A stretch of DNA of 35,514 nt from Candidatus Kaiserbacteria bacterium RIFCSPHIGHO2_01_FULL_58_22 (GTDB taxonomy: Bacteria; Patescibacteriota; Minisyncoccia; Phycocordibacterales; UBA2100): positions 1-35,514 of the forward strand of contig MFLB01000021.1 in NCBI GenBank assembly GCA_001781445.1, read 5' to 3'. Positions 21,748 through 29,633 of this stretch are shown here, in pieces (the first letter of the stretch is position 1; each line of letters opens with the position of its first letter). The notes below the pieces were generated by a model that did not search any database, was not told the origin of the DNA, and worked only from the letters and a program-made list of their open reading frames with translations. A program made the position numbers and the translations under genes.

Positions 21748-23433
21748 CTAATTGATCGTGGCTCCGGATGTCGCCTTGACTTTCCCGTTGCCGTCGCGCA
21801 ACGAGATGGTGTACGCCCCGTTGCCCGCGTATGTGTGGCTTAACGTCGCGTTCGCGGAGCCTCCCGCGCATCCGCTTTGCGAGGCCGCCGCCGAGGGAAC
21901 GGCGCCGTCTCCCCAATCGATCGAATACGCCGCGCACGCCGGATATTCTATCTGGACGGAAACCGCGGCGAGGTCGCCGCCGACGCCTGGCGTTACCGAG
22001 ACGATGCCCCACGACGTGGAAATGGCGGGGCCGGCGACGCTGACGCTCGTCTGGGCGGCCTGCGAGCCCGCCGCATTGCTTCCGCGGTAGAGCCGCGCGA
22101 TGAAGTTCCCGCCGGATTGGTATGCATGGACGGCCTCGAAGGTGAACGCCCGGCACGCGTCGGCCGGGTACGCGATCGTCGTATTGCTGTTGTCGCCGAA
22201 GTCGAGAAAGTAGGAGCCGCCGTTGCAGTCAGCCGAGCCGTTGATGACGCCGGTGAACGTAACCGAGAGCGGCGCGTCGCCGGAGGTCTGAGACGCCGAT
22301 ACGGAGTCCGATGTCGGCGCGGGCGCGGGCGTCGGCGCCGGAGCGGGAGAAGGAAGCGGGGGCCCCGCGCCGTAGACCTGCACCGTCGCGGAGGTGCGGT
22401 GCCCGCCGGCGGAGAGCGTAACGAGGTACGTGCCGCCGTAGCGATATTGGTGCGCGAGGGTTTGCACCATTTGCTGGCAGTTGCCCGCCGGCACCGCTAT
22501 CTGTGAGGCCGGCGTGCCGTCGCCGTAGTCGAGCGTGTAGGTCGCGCCGGCGCACGCGTTGACGGTGTTGACCGTCGCCTGGATCGCGATATTCAGGGGC
22601 GCGTTCCCCGTTATCGGCGTTACCTGGATGAACCCGCCCACCGCCGGCGCCGTTCCCCCTCCACCGCCCCCTCCGTACGTCGAACATTGAAGAGACATCG
22701 CGGCCGCCGTGCGCGGACCCACCTGCCCGTAGCCGGTAGTCGCGGCCGTGCCGGACGAGACGATGCTGAACTTCTCCTGCCATCGTTTTACCGCCGCCTC
22801 CGTGAGCGCGCCGTAGTAGCCCGTCACGCGCCCCTCGGGGTAGACGGAAGGATTGCGCGCGAGGAATTTCTGGAGCCGCGTTACGTCGTCGCCCGAATCG
22901 CCGATGTGGAGAATGCGCCCTATCAAGGGGCACGAGCCCGCATCGTACGCGCCGCTCCCGCTTGTTCCCTGCGCCGAGAGGCCGAGTTGCGCCTGCAGTT
23001 GCTGAACGCGCGCGAGGAGCGCCTGCGCCTGCGCGCGCAACTGGTCGGCGGTCGTCGGCGGAGGCGTTCCCGGCGTCGTATACGTCGTTTGTTGGGCCGT
23101 CGGCGAGACGGTAATGGTGCCGACCATGCCGGGATGGAAGAGACAGCGGTATGAATAGGTGCCGGGCTCCGTAAAGGTCCGGGAGAAAACCGCTCCAGGC
23201 TGAATCGTGCCGCTGTCGAACGAACCGTTGTACGCGGTAACGGTATGCGCCATGCTGTCGGTGTTGGTCCAGATGACCGTGTCGCCCGCGGTCACGGTGA
23301 TCTGCGCGGGCGTGAAGTAGTTCGAGCCCATCGAGACGTTCGCCTGCGCCGCTTCGCCGGCGCGGGGAATGAACACGAGCGAGAGCGCGACGAGCGCGCA
23401 CGCGCCGATGAAGAAACGACTGGCAAGCGCCAT
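21748..23433 (-). CDS. Secreted cupredoxin, peptidoglycan-binding and PKD protein
   Basis: 561 residues. Signal peptide (about 1-29). Cupredoxin domain (about 30-105) with a complete type 1 copper site: His in SMAHTVT, then Cys, His and Met in YRCLFHPGM. Then a coiled coil, a PG_binding_1 domain (about 165-245: LHIGDSGDDVTRLQKFL, GYYGALTEAAVKRWQ, GQVGPRTAAAM) and three PKD-like domains with DYGDG, DFGDN and DWGDG turns. A copper protein fixed to the cell wall could carry electrons or store copper outside the cell; inference. The ATG at 23433 gives a clean signal peptide and lies 6 nt after a CACAAT -10. Longer frames run into the tRNA and were rejected. Confidence 0.9.
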   Translation of the reverse strand: MALASRFFIGACALVALSLVFIPRAGEAAQANVSMGSNYFTPAQITVTAGDTVIWTNTDSMAHTVTAYNGSFDSGTIQPGAVFSRTFTEPGTYSYRCLFHPGMVGTITVSPTAQQTTYTTPGTPPPTTADQLRAQAQALLARVQQLQAQLGLSAQGTSGSGAYDAGSCPLIGRILHIGDSGDDVTRLQKFLARNPSVYPEGRVTGYYGALTEAAVKRWQEKFSIVSSGTAATTGYGQVGPRTAAAMSLQCSTYGGGGGGGTAPAVGGFIQVTPITGNAPLNIAIQATVNTVNACAGATYTLDYGDGTPASQIAVPAGNCQQMVQTLAHQYRYGGTYLVTLSAGGHRTSATVQVYGAGPPLPSPAPAPTPAPAPTSDSVSASQTSGDAPLSVTFTGVINGSADCNGGSYFLDFGDNSNTTIAYPADACRAFTFEAVHAYQSGGNFIARLYRGSNAAGSQAAQTSVSVAGPAISTSWGIVSVTPGVGGDLAAVSVQIEYPACAAYSIDWGDGAVPSAAASQSGCAGGSANATLSHTYAGNGAYTISLRDGNGKVKATSGATIN

Positions 23434-23439
23434 GCGTCT

Positions 23440-23445
23440 ATTGTG
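23440..23445 (-). promoter_or_regulatory. -10 element of the surface-protein operon
   Basis: Reading leftward, CACAAT lies exactly 6 nt before the ATG at 23433, with TTGCGG 16 nt further upstream as a possible -35. Leaderless geometry. Confidence 0.5.
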
Positions 23446-23605
23446 GCATGTCCTCGCGATGCCGCAATCGCGAATCCACACTCCATGAAGCTGGTCAGCG
23501 CGCGTCATATTGTCACATTGTTCCACAGGCTCCCCGGCGGTTTTTCCAAGTTGCAGTTCTTGTACATATGTACAAGAACTGTATTGAACAGATTTGCGCT
23601 TTCCC

Positions 23606-23681
23606 TGGTCCGCCCGTCTGGACTCGAACCAGAAACCCCGAAGATATAAGCTTCGTGCTCTAACCATTGAGCTACGGGCGG
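23606..23681 (-). tRNA. tRNA-Ile (anticodon UAU), CCA encoded
   Basis: Read leftward from 23681, a full cloverleaf folds: 7-bp acceptor CCGCCCG/CGGGCGG, D-stem GCTC/GAGC, anticodon stem CGAAG/CTTCG with loop CTTATAT, 5-nt variable loop, T-stem TCTGG/CCAGA with TTCGAGT, discriminator A and encoded CCA. The anticodon is UAU, reading AUA. Most bacteria decode AUA with a CAU tRNA modified by TilS, so this is an unusual isoacceptor. A TATAAT lies 8 nt upstream (23690-23695), within the 3' flank of the malic enzyme gene. Confidence 0.92.
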
Positions 23682-23698
23682 TCAGGCCGATTATAGAA

Positions 23699-24841
23699 CT
23701 AACGGATGACTTTTGCGACCGCTTTTGCGACGCGCTTGTCGAACATGTCGGGGACGATTCTGGTGGCGGTCGGCTTCGGGACCAAGGCGGCGATCGCGTG
23801 CGCGGCTTTCAGCTTCATGGCCTCGGTGATCTTCGTTACTTTGTGATCGAGCGCGCCGCGGAATATCCCTGGGAATGCCAGAGAATTGTTTATTTGGTTC
23901 GGAAAATCCGAGCGCCCTGTGCCGACGACCGAGGCGCCCCCGCGCTTCGCCTCGTCTGGCATGATCTCCGGTATCGGATTCGCCATCGCGAGCACGATGG
24001 CTCCCTTTGCCATTCGCCTGATGTCTTCTGCTGTCGCAAGCCCCGGACCGGAGACGCCGATGAGGACGTCGGAACCATTGAGCGCCTCCCGAAGGCCGCC
24101 TTGCACGCCATCCGGGTTCGTGAATTTCGCGAGTTCTTTCTTATGCGGCGTAAGGTCATCCCGAACCGATGAAATGACACCTTTGCTATCGAGCATCACG
24201 ATATTGAGTGCGCCCGCCGCGTGAAGGAGGTGCGCCGTCGCCGTGCCCGCCGCGCCGGCTCCCGAGATGACGATGCGCGCGGTCCCGATCTTCTTACCGA
24301 CGACTTTCAGCGCGTTCAAAAGGCCCGCGAGAACGACGATGGCCGTGCCGTGCTGGTCGTCGTGCATCACGGGAATGTCGAGGGCGTCTATCACGCGCCG
24401 CTCTATCTCGAAGCACTTCGGCGCGGCGATGTCCTCCAGATTGATGCCGCCGAACGCGGGCGCGATGCGCAGAACCGTCTCGACGATTTCGTCCGCATCT
24501 TGGGTATCCAAGACGATGGGCACCGTATCAATGTCGGCGAATGTTTTGAAAATGGCGGCCTTCCCTTCCATGACGGGGAGCGCGCCCAAAGCGCCGATGT
24601 TGCCGAGGCCGAGCACGGCCGAGCCGTCGGAAATAACGGCGACCGAGCGGCCTTTCATCGTATACCGCCGCGCCTCTTTCGGATTCTTCGCCACGTACGA
24701 GGAAACGGCGGCGACGCCGGGCGTGTAGACAAGCGAGAGCTCCGCGCGGTTGCGTATCGGCGCGGCAGGCACGATGCGAATCTTTCCCCCGAGCTTTTTG
24801 TGCAACGCAAGCGCCTTTTTTGCGATGTCCGTTTTCGCCAT
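23699..24841 (-). CDS. NAD(P)-dependent malic enzyme
   Basis: 380 residues, the short bacterial form. Oxidatively decarboxylates malate to pyruvate. Seen: LSLVYTPGVAAVSSYVAKNP with the catalytic Tyr, the Lys and acidic metal ligands in GKAAIFKTFADIDTVPIVL and the PVMHDDQHGTAIV segment, then the Rossmann motif VISGAGAAGTATAHLL and the late PNQINNSLAFPGIF. Pyruvate from this reaction is a substrate of the acetolactate synthase encoded nearby. It is divergent from pyrC; a palindromic GTATAC in the 23-nt spacer may serve both promoters. Confidence 0.95.
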   Translation of the reverse strand: MAKTDIAKKALALHKKLGGKIRIVPAAPIRNRAELSLVYTPGVAAVSSYVAKNPKEARRYTMKGRSVAVISDGSAVLGLGNIGALGALPVMEGKAAIFKTFADIDTVPIVLDTQDADEIVETVLRIAPAFGGINLEDIAAPKCFEIERRVIDALDIPVMHDDQHGTAIVVLAGLLNALKVVGKKIGTARIVISGAGAAGTATAHLLHAAGALNIVMLDSKGVISSVRDDLTPHKKELAKFTNPDGVQGGLREALNGSDVLIGVSGPGLATAEDIRRMAKGAIVLAMANPIPEIMPDEAKRGGASVVGTGRSDFPNQINNSLAFPGIFRGALDHKVTKITEAMKLKAAHAIAALVPKPTATRIVPDMFDKRVAKAVAKVIR

Positions 24842-24852
24842 TCCCGCAAGTG

Positions 24853-24858
24853 TATACT
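24853..24858 (+). promoter_or_regulatory. -10 element of pyrC
   Basis: TATACT exactly 6 nt before the GTG at 24865. This spacing supports the GTG as the start. Confidence 0.55.
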
Positions 24859-24864
24859 AAAGCC

Positions 24865-25950
24865 GTGGCTGAAACCATAACCATCAAAAAACCCTTCGAT
24901 GCGCATGTACACCTTCGGCAAGGCGCCATGTTGCGCGCCGTTGCTCCCATCACAGCAGCGCATTGGAGCCGCGCTATCGCGATGCCGAACACCGAGCCGC
25001 CGATAGAAACTATCGCGCAGGCGGTCGGATACAAAAAAGAGATCATCGCCGCATGTCAAGGCGACGCCTTGACATCAGGGTTCGAGCCGTTGATGACCTT
25101 CTATCTGACGAAGAATCTCAAGCCATCGGAGATCGAGCGAGGGGCATCCGACGCAGGCGGGACGAACATATACGGCGTCAAATACTACCCCTACGGCGCA
25201 ACGACGAATTCCCAGTGGGGGTATAGGAACGTTCTCGAAGCGAAAGACGTCTTGGCGACAATGGAAAAAGTCGGAATGCCACTCCTCCTCCATGGTGAAG
25301 TACATGTCGACGAACGCGGCGAAGAGGTGGATCCGTACATTGGAGAACAGGCGTTCGTCAAGGAGATACTGCCGCAACTTTTAGAAACGTATCCGAAGTT
25401 GAAAATCTCACTTGAACATCTCAGTTCGGCGGAAGCGGCAGATTTTATTGAGAAGCACGGAAAGGAACAGCGATTGGCGGCGACGATACCGGCCCATCAC
25501 TTGCTATATGGCCGTACAGACATAGAGAAACGCCCTGCTCTCCGCAGTAAACCGCTCGTAAAAGATAACTCTGATAAAGAGCGGATACGCACGCTCGTCA
25601 CGAAAGGATTACCGTTCGTTTTCGCCGGCACCGATTCCGCACCGCATCCCGAATCGAAAAAACTCTCACCTCCAATCGCGTATGGAGTTTTCAGCGCTCC
25701 TGTTGCGCTCGAGCTCTATACGCAGGTCTTCGATGAACTTGGTGCACTCGACACATTGGAAAACTTTCTCTCCGTGAGCGGTCCTCGTTTTTACGGATTA
25801 GAGCCAAGCGCGGAAACGATCACACTCATCAAAAAAGACTGGCAAACCACCGAGCCCGTCGTTACCGACGAGGGTGTGAAAGTATGGCCCATCTGTGACG
25901 CCAAGCACGGCCTCGGCAACGAGACGATCCATTGGCAGCTAACGCGATAG
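24865..25950 (+). CDS. pyrC: Dihydroorotase (PyrC type)
   Basis: 361 residues. Cyclises carbamoyl-aspartate to dihydroorotate in pyrimidine synthesis. Zinc ligands His14 and His16 (FDAHVHLR), the lysine expected to be carboxylated, Lys106 (YGVKYYPYGATTNS), the His in LLLHGEV, the His in EHLSS and the Asp in AGTDSAPH are all present, as in the E. coli-type enzyme. The GTG start begins VAETITIKKPFDAHVHLR, which matches the family; an upstream ATG would add 15 residues overlapping the malic enzyme gene. It converges with ftsH across a strong shared hairpin. Confidence 0.95.
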   Translation: MAETITIKKPFDAHVHLRQGAMLRAVAPITAAHWSRAIAMPNTEPPIETIAQAVGYKKEIIAACQGDALTSGFEPLMTFYLTKNLKPSEIERGASDAGGTNIYGVKYYPYGATTNSQWGYRNVLEAKDVLATMEKVGMPLLLHGEVHVDERGEEVDPYIGEQAFVKEILPQLLETYPKLKISLEHLSSAEAADFIEKHGKEQRLAATIPAHHLLYGRTDIEKRPALRSKPLVKDNSDKERIRTLVTKGLPFVFAGTDSAPHPESKKLSPPIAYGVFSAPVALELYTQVFDELGALDTLENFLSVSGPRFYGLEPSAETITLIKKDWQTTEPVVTDEGVKVWPICDAKHGLGNETIHWQLTR

Positions 25951-26020
25951 CGGAAAAAGGGAAATCCCGACCGAGGACCTTGTGCGAAAGTCCCGCAGGG
26001 CGGGGTTTTCCTTTTTCCGC
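25950..26020. terminator. Bidirectional terminator between pyrC and ftsH
   Basis: 25950-25969 and 26001-26020 pair over all 20 positions (two G-U), starting at the last base of the pyrC stop codon. The stem contains A-rich and T-rich runs, so it can act for both converging genes. The 31-nt loop holds further short pairing. Confidence 0.8.
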
Positions 26021-26027
26021 CTCACTG

Positions 26028-27968
26028 CTATGCGAGCGGCTGGTGTTCTATATCTTCCTTCTTTTTGGGCGTGATGCCGTGCGCAATGAGTATCTTCTCG
26101 AAATCGTCGCGCTCGATGGTCTCGACTTCGACGAGTTGACCCGCGATCGCGTCGAGCGCCTTGCGGTGCTTCTTCAAGACCCCTTCCGCTTTTTTGTGCG
26201 CTCCCTCGATGATGCGCTTCACCTCGGCGTCTATCTGCGAGGCGACCTCCTCCGACTGCTCCCCGCCCTCGACGCCCTCGCCGAAGATCGCCCGCTGGGC
26301 CGAGGCCGCAAACGCGATGGGGCCCATCTTTTCCGACATGCCGTAGCGCGCGACCATGTTGCGCGCGAGCGCGGAGAGCACCTGCAGGTCGTTGGCGGCG
26401 CCGGTCGTGATGTCGCCGAATATCATCCGCTCCGCGACGTAGCCGCCGAGCGAAACAGCGATGTCGTCGAGAAATTCCTTGCGCGACTGCATCTTCCGGT
26501 CCTCGAAGGGGAGCTTCAGCGTATAGCCCGCGGCGCGGCCGCGGCTGATGATCGATATCTTGTGCACCGGATCGGCGTACGGGAGCACGCTCGCGACCAA
26601 GGCGTGCCCCGCCTCGTGGTAGGCGGTTATCTCCTTCTCCTTTTTGTTGAGCACGTGCGATCTTCGTTCCGGCCCGAGCATCACCTTCTCTATCGAGCGG
26701 ATGAGATCGTATTGCGTGATCTCCTTCCGGTTCTCCCGCGCGGCGAGGATGGCACCCTCGTTCATGAGGTTGGCGAGATCGGCTCCCGAAAATCCGGGTG
26801 TTCGCTCCGCGATGACGGTGAGCCGCACGTCGGGCCCCAAGGGCTTCTGGCGCGCGTGCACTTTCAAGATGTCCTCTCGATCCTTCCGGTCGGGGAGATC
26901 GATGACGACGCGGCGGTCGAAGCGGCCTGGCCGGACGAGCGCGGGATCGAGGACGTCGGGACGGTTCGTCGCCGCCATCACGATGACCTTTTCGTTGGGC
27001 TCGAAGCCGTCAAGCTCGACGAGTATCTGGTTCAGCGTCTGCTCGCGCTCGTCGTTGCCCCCGCCGACGCCGGTGCCGCGCACGCGCCCGATAGCATCTA
27101 TCTCATCGATGAAAAGTATCGAGGGCGACGCTTTCTTCGCCACCTGAAAGGTGTCGCGCACGCGACTCGCGCCGACACCGACGAACATTTCCACAAATTC
27201 TGATCCCGATATGGAAAAGAACGGGACATTGCTCTCGCCGGCCACCGCGCGGGCAAGAAGCGTTTTACCCGTTCCCGCCGCGCCCATCAGGAGCACGCCC
27301 TTGGGGATGCGCGCGCCGATCTGGATGAACTTCTTCGGGTTCTTCAAAAAATCCACTATCTCGGTGAGCTCCTCTTTCGCCTCCTTCGCGCCCGCGACGT
27401 CGGCGAAGGTGACCCGCTGTACCTGGTCTTCCGGAGAGGTAAGCCGCGCCATCGAGCGGCCGAAGGTGAAGGCCTGCATGCCCGCGCCGCGCATCTGCCG
27501 CGAGAGATACCAGATGATGCCGAAAAGGAGGAGCACCGGCACCATGAGCGGGGCGAGCGTGAGGAACCAGAAGCGCGCGCCGCCTTCGTCCTTTATTTCT
27601 ATCTTCACCGCGCCGATCTGCTCCTGGGATACCTGGTAGTTCGCGAGCGTTTCGGTGAGCGAGGCCTCCGTCTCCTTGCGCGACTTCTTTTTCGTCTCGT
27701 CGGCATACGTCGCCGTGATGGCATCGCCTTCCACGAGGAGGGATTCTATCTTCCCCGCGGCGACGTCGGAAGCGATCTGCGAGAGCGGAACGGTTTCTGC
27801 CTCCGAAACGACGTACTGCCGCACGAGCGAGTAGCCCGCGGAAAGCACGAGAAAGACGGCGAACGCCATCGCGAGCTGCATCCAGATCGAGGGGCCGCCG
27901 CTCTGGGGCGGCCGCGCGGGCCCGCGAGCGCGCCGCGGTTTCTGGCTTTCTTGGTTCAGATCCGCCAT
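26028..27968 (-). CDS. ftsH: ATP-dependent zinc metalloprotease FtsH
   Basis: 646 residues. Membrane-bound AAA+ protease that removes damaged membrane proteins and some SsrA-tagged proteins. Order: basic N-terminus, membrane helix about 28-48, extracytoplasmic domain, second helix about 134-156, AAA domain with Walker A GAAGTGKT (229-236), Walker B ILFIDEID (284-291), second region of homology (ATNRPDVLDPALVRPGRFDR) and the zinc site HEAGH (451-455). All key residues are present. It is divergent from smpB, whose tagging system produces FtsH substrates. A TATAAC lies 9 nt before the ATG. Confidence 0.97.
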   Translation of the reverse strand: MADLNQESQKPRRARGPARPPQSGGPSIWMQLAMAFAVFLVLSAGYSLVRQYVVSEAETVPLSQIASDVAAGKIESLLVEGDAITATYADETKKKSRKETEASLTETLANYQVSQEQIGAVKIEIKDEGGARFWFLTLAPLMVPVLLLFGIIWYLSRQMRGAGMQAFTFGRSMARLTSPEDQVQRVTFADVAGAKEAKEELTEIVDFLKNPKKFIQIGARIPKGVLLMGAAGTGKTLLARAVAGESNVPFFSISGSEFVEMFVGVGASRVRDTFQVAKKASPSILFIDEIDAIGRVRGTGVGGGNDEREQTLNQILVELDGFEPNEKVIVMAATNRPDVLDPALVRPGRFDRRVVIDLPDRKDREDILKVHARQKPLGPDVRLTVIAERTPGFSGADLANLMNEGAILAARENRKEITQYDLIRSIEKVMLGPERRSHVLNKKEKEITAYHEAGHALVASVLPYADPVHKISIISRGRAAGYTLKLPFEDRKMQSRKEFLDDIAVSLGGYVAERMIFGDITTGAANDLQVLSALARNMVARYGMSEKMGPIAFAASAQRAIFGEGVEGGEQSEEVASQIDAEVKRIIEGAHKKAEGVLKKHRKALDAIAGQLVEVETIERDDFEKILIAHGITPKKKEDIEHQPLA

Positions 27969-28049
27969 GACTTGCGAGTTATACCACAGCTCGCCGGAGA
28001 GCGGTACACCCCAACGAGATGGAGCTCGCCTGCTCGCTATCTCACGGGG

Positions 28050-28055
28050 TATAGT
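28050..28055 (+). promoter_or_regulatory. -10 element of smpB
   Basis: TATAGT exactly 6 nt before ATG 28062; no clear -35. Leaderless geometry. Confidence 0.5.
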
Positions 28056-28061
28056 GTCCGA

Positions 28062-28508
28062 ATGGCGCTCATAGAGAACAAACGTGCACGGTTCGACTAC
28101 TCCATCCTCGAAGAAGTGGAGGCGGGTCTGGAGCTATTCGGCTTCGAGGTGAAGTCGCTCCGCGCGGGCCGAGGTTCGCTCAAGGGCGCGCGCGTCGTCG
28201 CGCGGGGAGGCGAGGCCTACCTCGTGGGCGCCTCCATCCCCGCCTGGCAGATCGCGAACGCGCCGAAAAGCTACGACCCGGAACGCCCGCGGCGGCTCCT
28301 GCTTTCACGCAAAGAAATCGCGCGCATCGCCTCGGCGGAGGGCGAGAAGGGATTGACAATCGTGCCGATTTGTGTATATAATAAAGGGAGACGCTTGAAG
28401 CTTTCCATCGCGATCGCGCGCGGTAAGAAAAAAGAGGATAAGCGTCATACCATACGGGCGCGCGAGGAGAAACGCCGGATAGAACGCACGTTGAAAAAAG
28501 AATATTGA
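28062..28508 (+). CDS. smpB: SsrA-binding protein SmpB
   Basis: 148 residues. Binds the tRNA-like part of tmRNA and brings it to stalled ribosomes. Seen: ENKRARFDYSILEEVEAGLELFG (split for length: the segment ends GFEVKSLRAG), LTIVPICVYNKGRRLKLSIAIARGKK, and the basic C-terminal tail that enters the mRNA channel. The ATG at 28062 matches family starts; a longer upstream frame overlaps the ftsH start and was rejected. It is followed after 41 nt by its partner RNA, ssrA. Confidence 0.97.
   Translation: MALIENKRARFDYSILEEVEAGLELFGFEVKSLRAGRGSLKGARVVARGGEAYLVGASIPAWQIANAPKSYDPERPRRLLLSRKEIARIASAEGEKGLTIVPICVYNKGRRLKLSIAIARGKKKEDKRHTIRAREEKRRIERTLKKEY
28353..28382 (+). promoter_or_regulatory. Near-consensus promoter inside smpB, probably for tmRNA
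   Basis: TTGACA (28353-28358), 18-nt spacer, TATAAT (28377-28382). This is the best promoter in the window and lies within smpB codons. Transcription would start near 28389, giving a precursor about 160 nt longer than mature tmRNA at the 5' end. No equal promoter is seen nearer to tmRNA. Confidence 0.6.
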
Positions 28509-28549
28509 GAGGTCGGCCGTTCGCGAAGAGAGAACGAAGTGCTTTCTTC

Positions 28550-28936
28550 GGGGGTGACTGGCTTCGACAAAGAAATCGGTGTGTGTTTGCGCGTTGCGAG
28601 AGTGAACGACTCTCTCAAACCGTTCAAACACTTCAAGTGCGAACAAAGTAGCACGTGCAGTACTCTCGCCTATTCAAATGGCAGACCTGCAGCCCGCTTA
28701 CGCATACGTTGCCTAAGCGCCGTCCATCGAGCCGATGCTTGATCAAGCTCGACCGGGCGTAACACATTCAAGCACTGATGAACGGCGTCCACTGTTCATC
28801 TAAGACTTCGGAATCGGGGCATTGCGTTTCTGTTCATCTCATATGCAACGCTCTTAAACAAAATCAGATGTCCTACGCAATGTAGACACACTCACACACT
28901 TTTCCTTGGACTCGGGATCATTCCCCGACACCTCCA
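28550..28936 (+). ncRNA. ssrA: Transfer-messenger RNA (tmRNA)
   Basis: The 5' end GGGGGTGACTGGCTTCGAC (28550-28568) and the 3' end (T-arm TCGGG/CCCGA, acceptor CACCTCC, discriminator A at 28936) form the tRNA-like domain; the 7-bp acceptor pairs with one G-U. CCA is not encoded. The likely tag frame starts with the resume codon GCG at 28639 (ANKVARAVLSPIQ), runs through MADLQPAYAYVA and stops at TAA 28714. It is long (25 codons) and ends YVA rather than LAA. The resume codon is proposed from similarity of its surroundings to other tmRNAs. Confidence 0.95.
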
Positions 28937-28943
28937 CTGCTTC

Positions 28944-28977
28944 GCGAAAAGCCCGCACAAATGTGCGGGCTTTTCGC
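28944..28977 (+). terminator. tmRNA terminator
   Basis: GCGAAAAGCCCGCACA pairs perfectly with the sequence ending at 28977 around a 2-nt loop. The right arm contains TTTT. It begins 7 nt after the mature tmRNA 3' end. Confidence 0.85.
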
Positions 28978-29163
28978 TTCGCAGTGCAGGCACGCTTCGC
29001 CAGAAGCAGTGCTCGCACTGCGAAACTCCGAGCAGTGCGAGGGGTGAAGCAGTGTCCTGCGTAGCTTTATGCGAAGCAGGACTAAGCTGTCTTTAATCTT
29101 ATTAGCTACGAGCTACGCAGTGCAAGCACTTGTGCTTCATAGCTTCAGCGACGAAGTACTGCA
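28978..29163. repeat. Cluster of GCAGTGC / GTAGCTTTA hairpin repeats
   Basis: No ORF. A 10-bp inverted repeat TTCGCAGTGC (28978-28987) / GCACTGCGAA (29015-29024), a hairpin with stem GTCCTGC/GCAGGAC around GTAGCTTTATGCGAA (29054-29082), and a related unit with CATAGCTTCAGCGACGAAG (29133-29163). The shared core resembles the repeat at 29671-29697, so these are members of one dispersed hairpin family. Confidence 0.6.
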
Positions 29164-29167
29164 CTGC

Positions 29168-29201
29168 AACAAACGACCGCCTTTCGGCGGTCGTTTGTTT
29201 T
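29168..29201 (+). terminator. Strong orphan terminator
   Basis: A 14-bp perfect stem (29168-29181 with 29186-29199), loop TTTC, followed by a T-rich end. It lies 190 nt after the tmRNA terminator with no ORF between and just before a GIY-YIG gene. It may back up tmRNA termination or end an unrecognised RNA. Confidence 0.75.
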
Positions 29202-29226
29202 ATAGAGCAGGGCTATAATTTCACTT

Positions 29227-29466
29227 ATGTACTTCGTCTACATTTTGCGAAGCCAGAAGGATAAGAGCCTCTATGTGGGTTCAACCGAGAACATCAAGCT
29301 ACGGCTTGCTGAACACAATAATGGCAAAGCAAAATATTCCAGTTCAAAACGTCCGTATGTATTGAAATGGTTCTGTGCGTTTCCGAACAAAACAATGGCT
29401 TTGAAATTCGAAAAATATCTGAAGCAGGGTTCTGGTTTCGCGTTCGCACGAAAACATCTCCTCTAA
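29227..29466 (+). CDS. Free-standing GIY-YIG endonuclease-domain protein
   Basis: 79 residues, a single GIY-YIG domain: MYFVYILRSQKDKSLYVGST (the VYIL and YVGS strands), KLRLAEHNNG with the catalytic Arg, then the Glu in FEKYLKQGSG. Proteins of this size are related to the UvrC N-terminal nuclease and to UPF0213; their role is unknown and some behave like mobile genes. TATAAT lies 7 nt before the ATG. A second, different member is at 31820-32113. Confidence 0.88.
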   Translation: MYFVYILRSQKDKSLYVGSTENIKLRLAEHNNGKAKYSSSKRPYVLKWFCAFPNKTMALKFEKYLKQGSGFAFARKHLL

Positions 29467-29479
29467 CTCATGAGCAAAC

Positions 29480-29505
29480 AGCCCCGTGAAAGTGGGCCTT
29501 TTTGT
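29480..29505 (+). terminator. Terminator after the GIY-YIG gene
   Basis: Short GCCC/GGGC stem (29481-29484 with 29494-29497) followed by CTTTTTG. Weak but well placed, 14 nt after the stop. Confidence 0.5.
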
Positions 29506-29553
29506 ATAATCAGCTACCAACGAAATCTTGGAATCTGCCACCTTGCGCGTTCC

Positions 29554-29602
29554 CCCGTACGGGAGTCTTTTGCTTCGCCGTGAGAAGCTCTTACTGCGCC
29601 GG
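29554..29602. repeat. 49-bp direct repeat, relic copy
   Basis: Identical over 49 bp to 30873-30921. On the minus strand it carries the last codons and stop of the Cys-rich peptide gene (reading APAQ-stop) and most of its terminator's left arm and centre, then diverges. Here the rest of the gene is missing, so this is a gene-end relic. It and the intact copy bracket the three-gene cassette. Confidence 0.85.
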
Positions 29603-29633
29603 AGCGTCCTTATTTATTCTACTTCGCCGAATA

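Noticed and set aside
23434..23667. N-terminal extension of the cupredoxin surface protein
   Set aside because: It overlaps the tRNA gene and destroys the signal peptide position.
28539..28742. 67-codon ORF after smpB
   Set aside because: It lies within tmRNA, whose termini and fold are clear.
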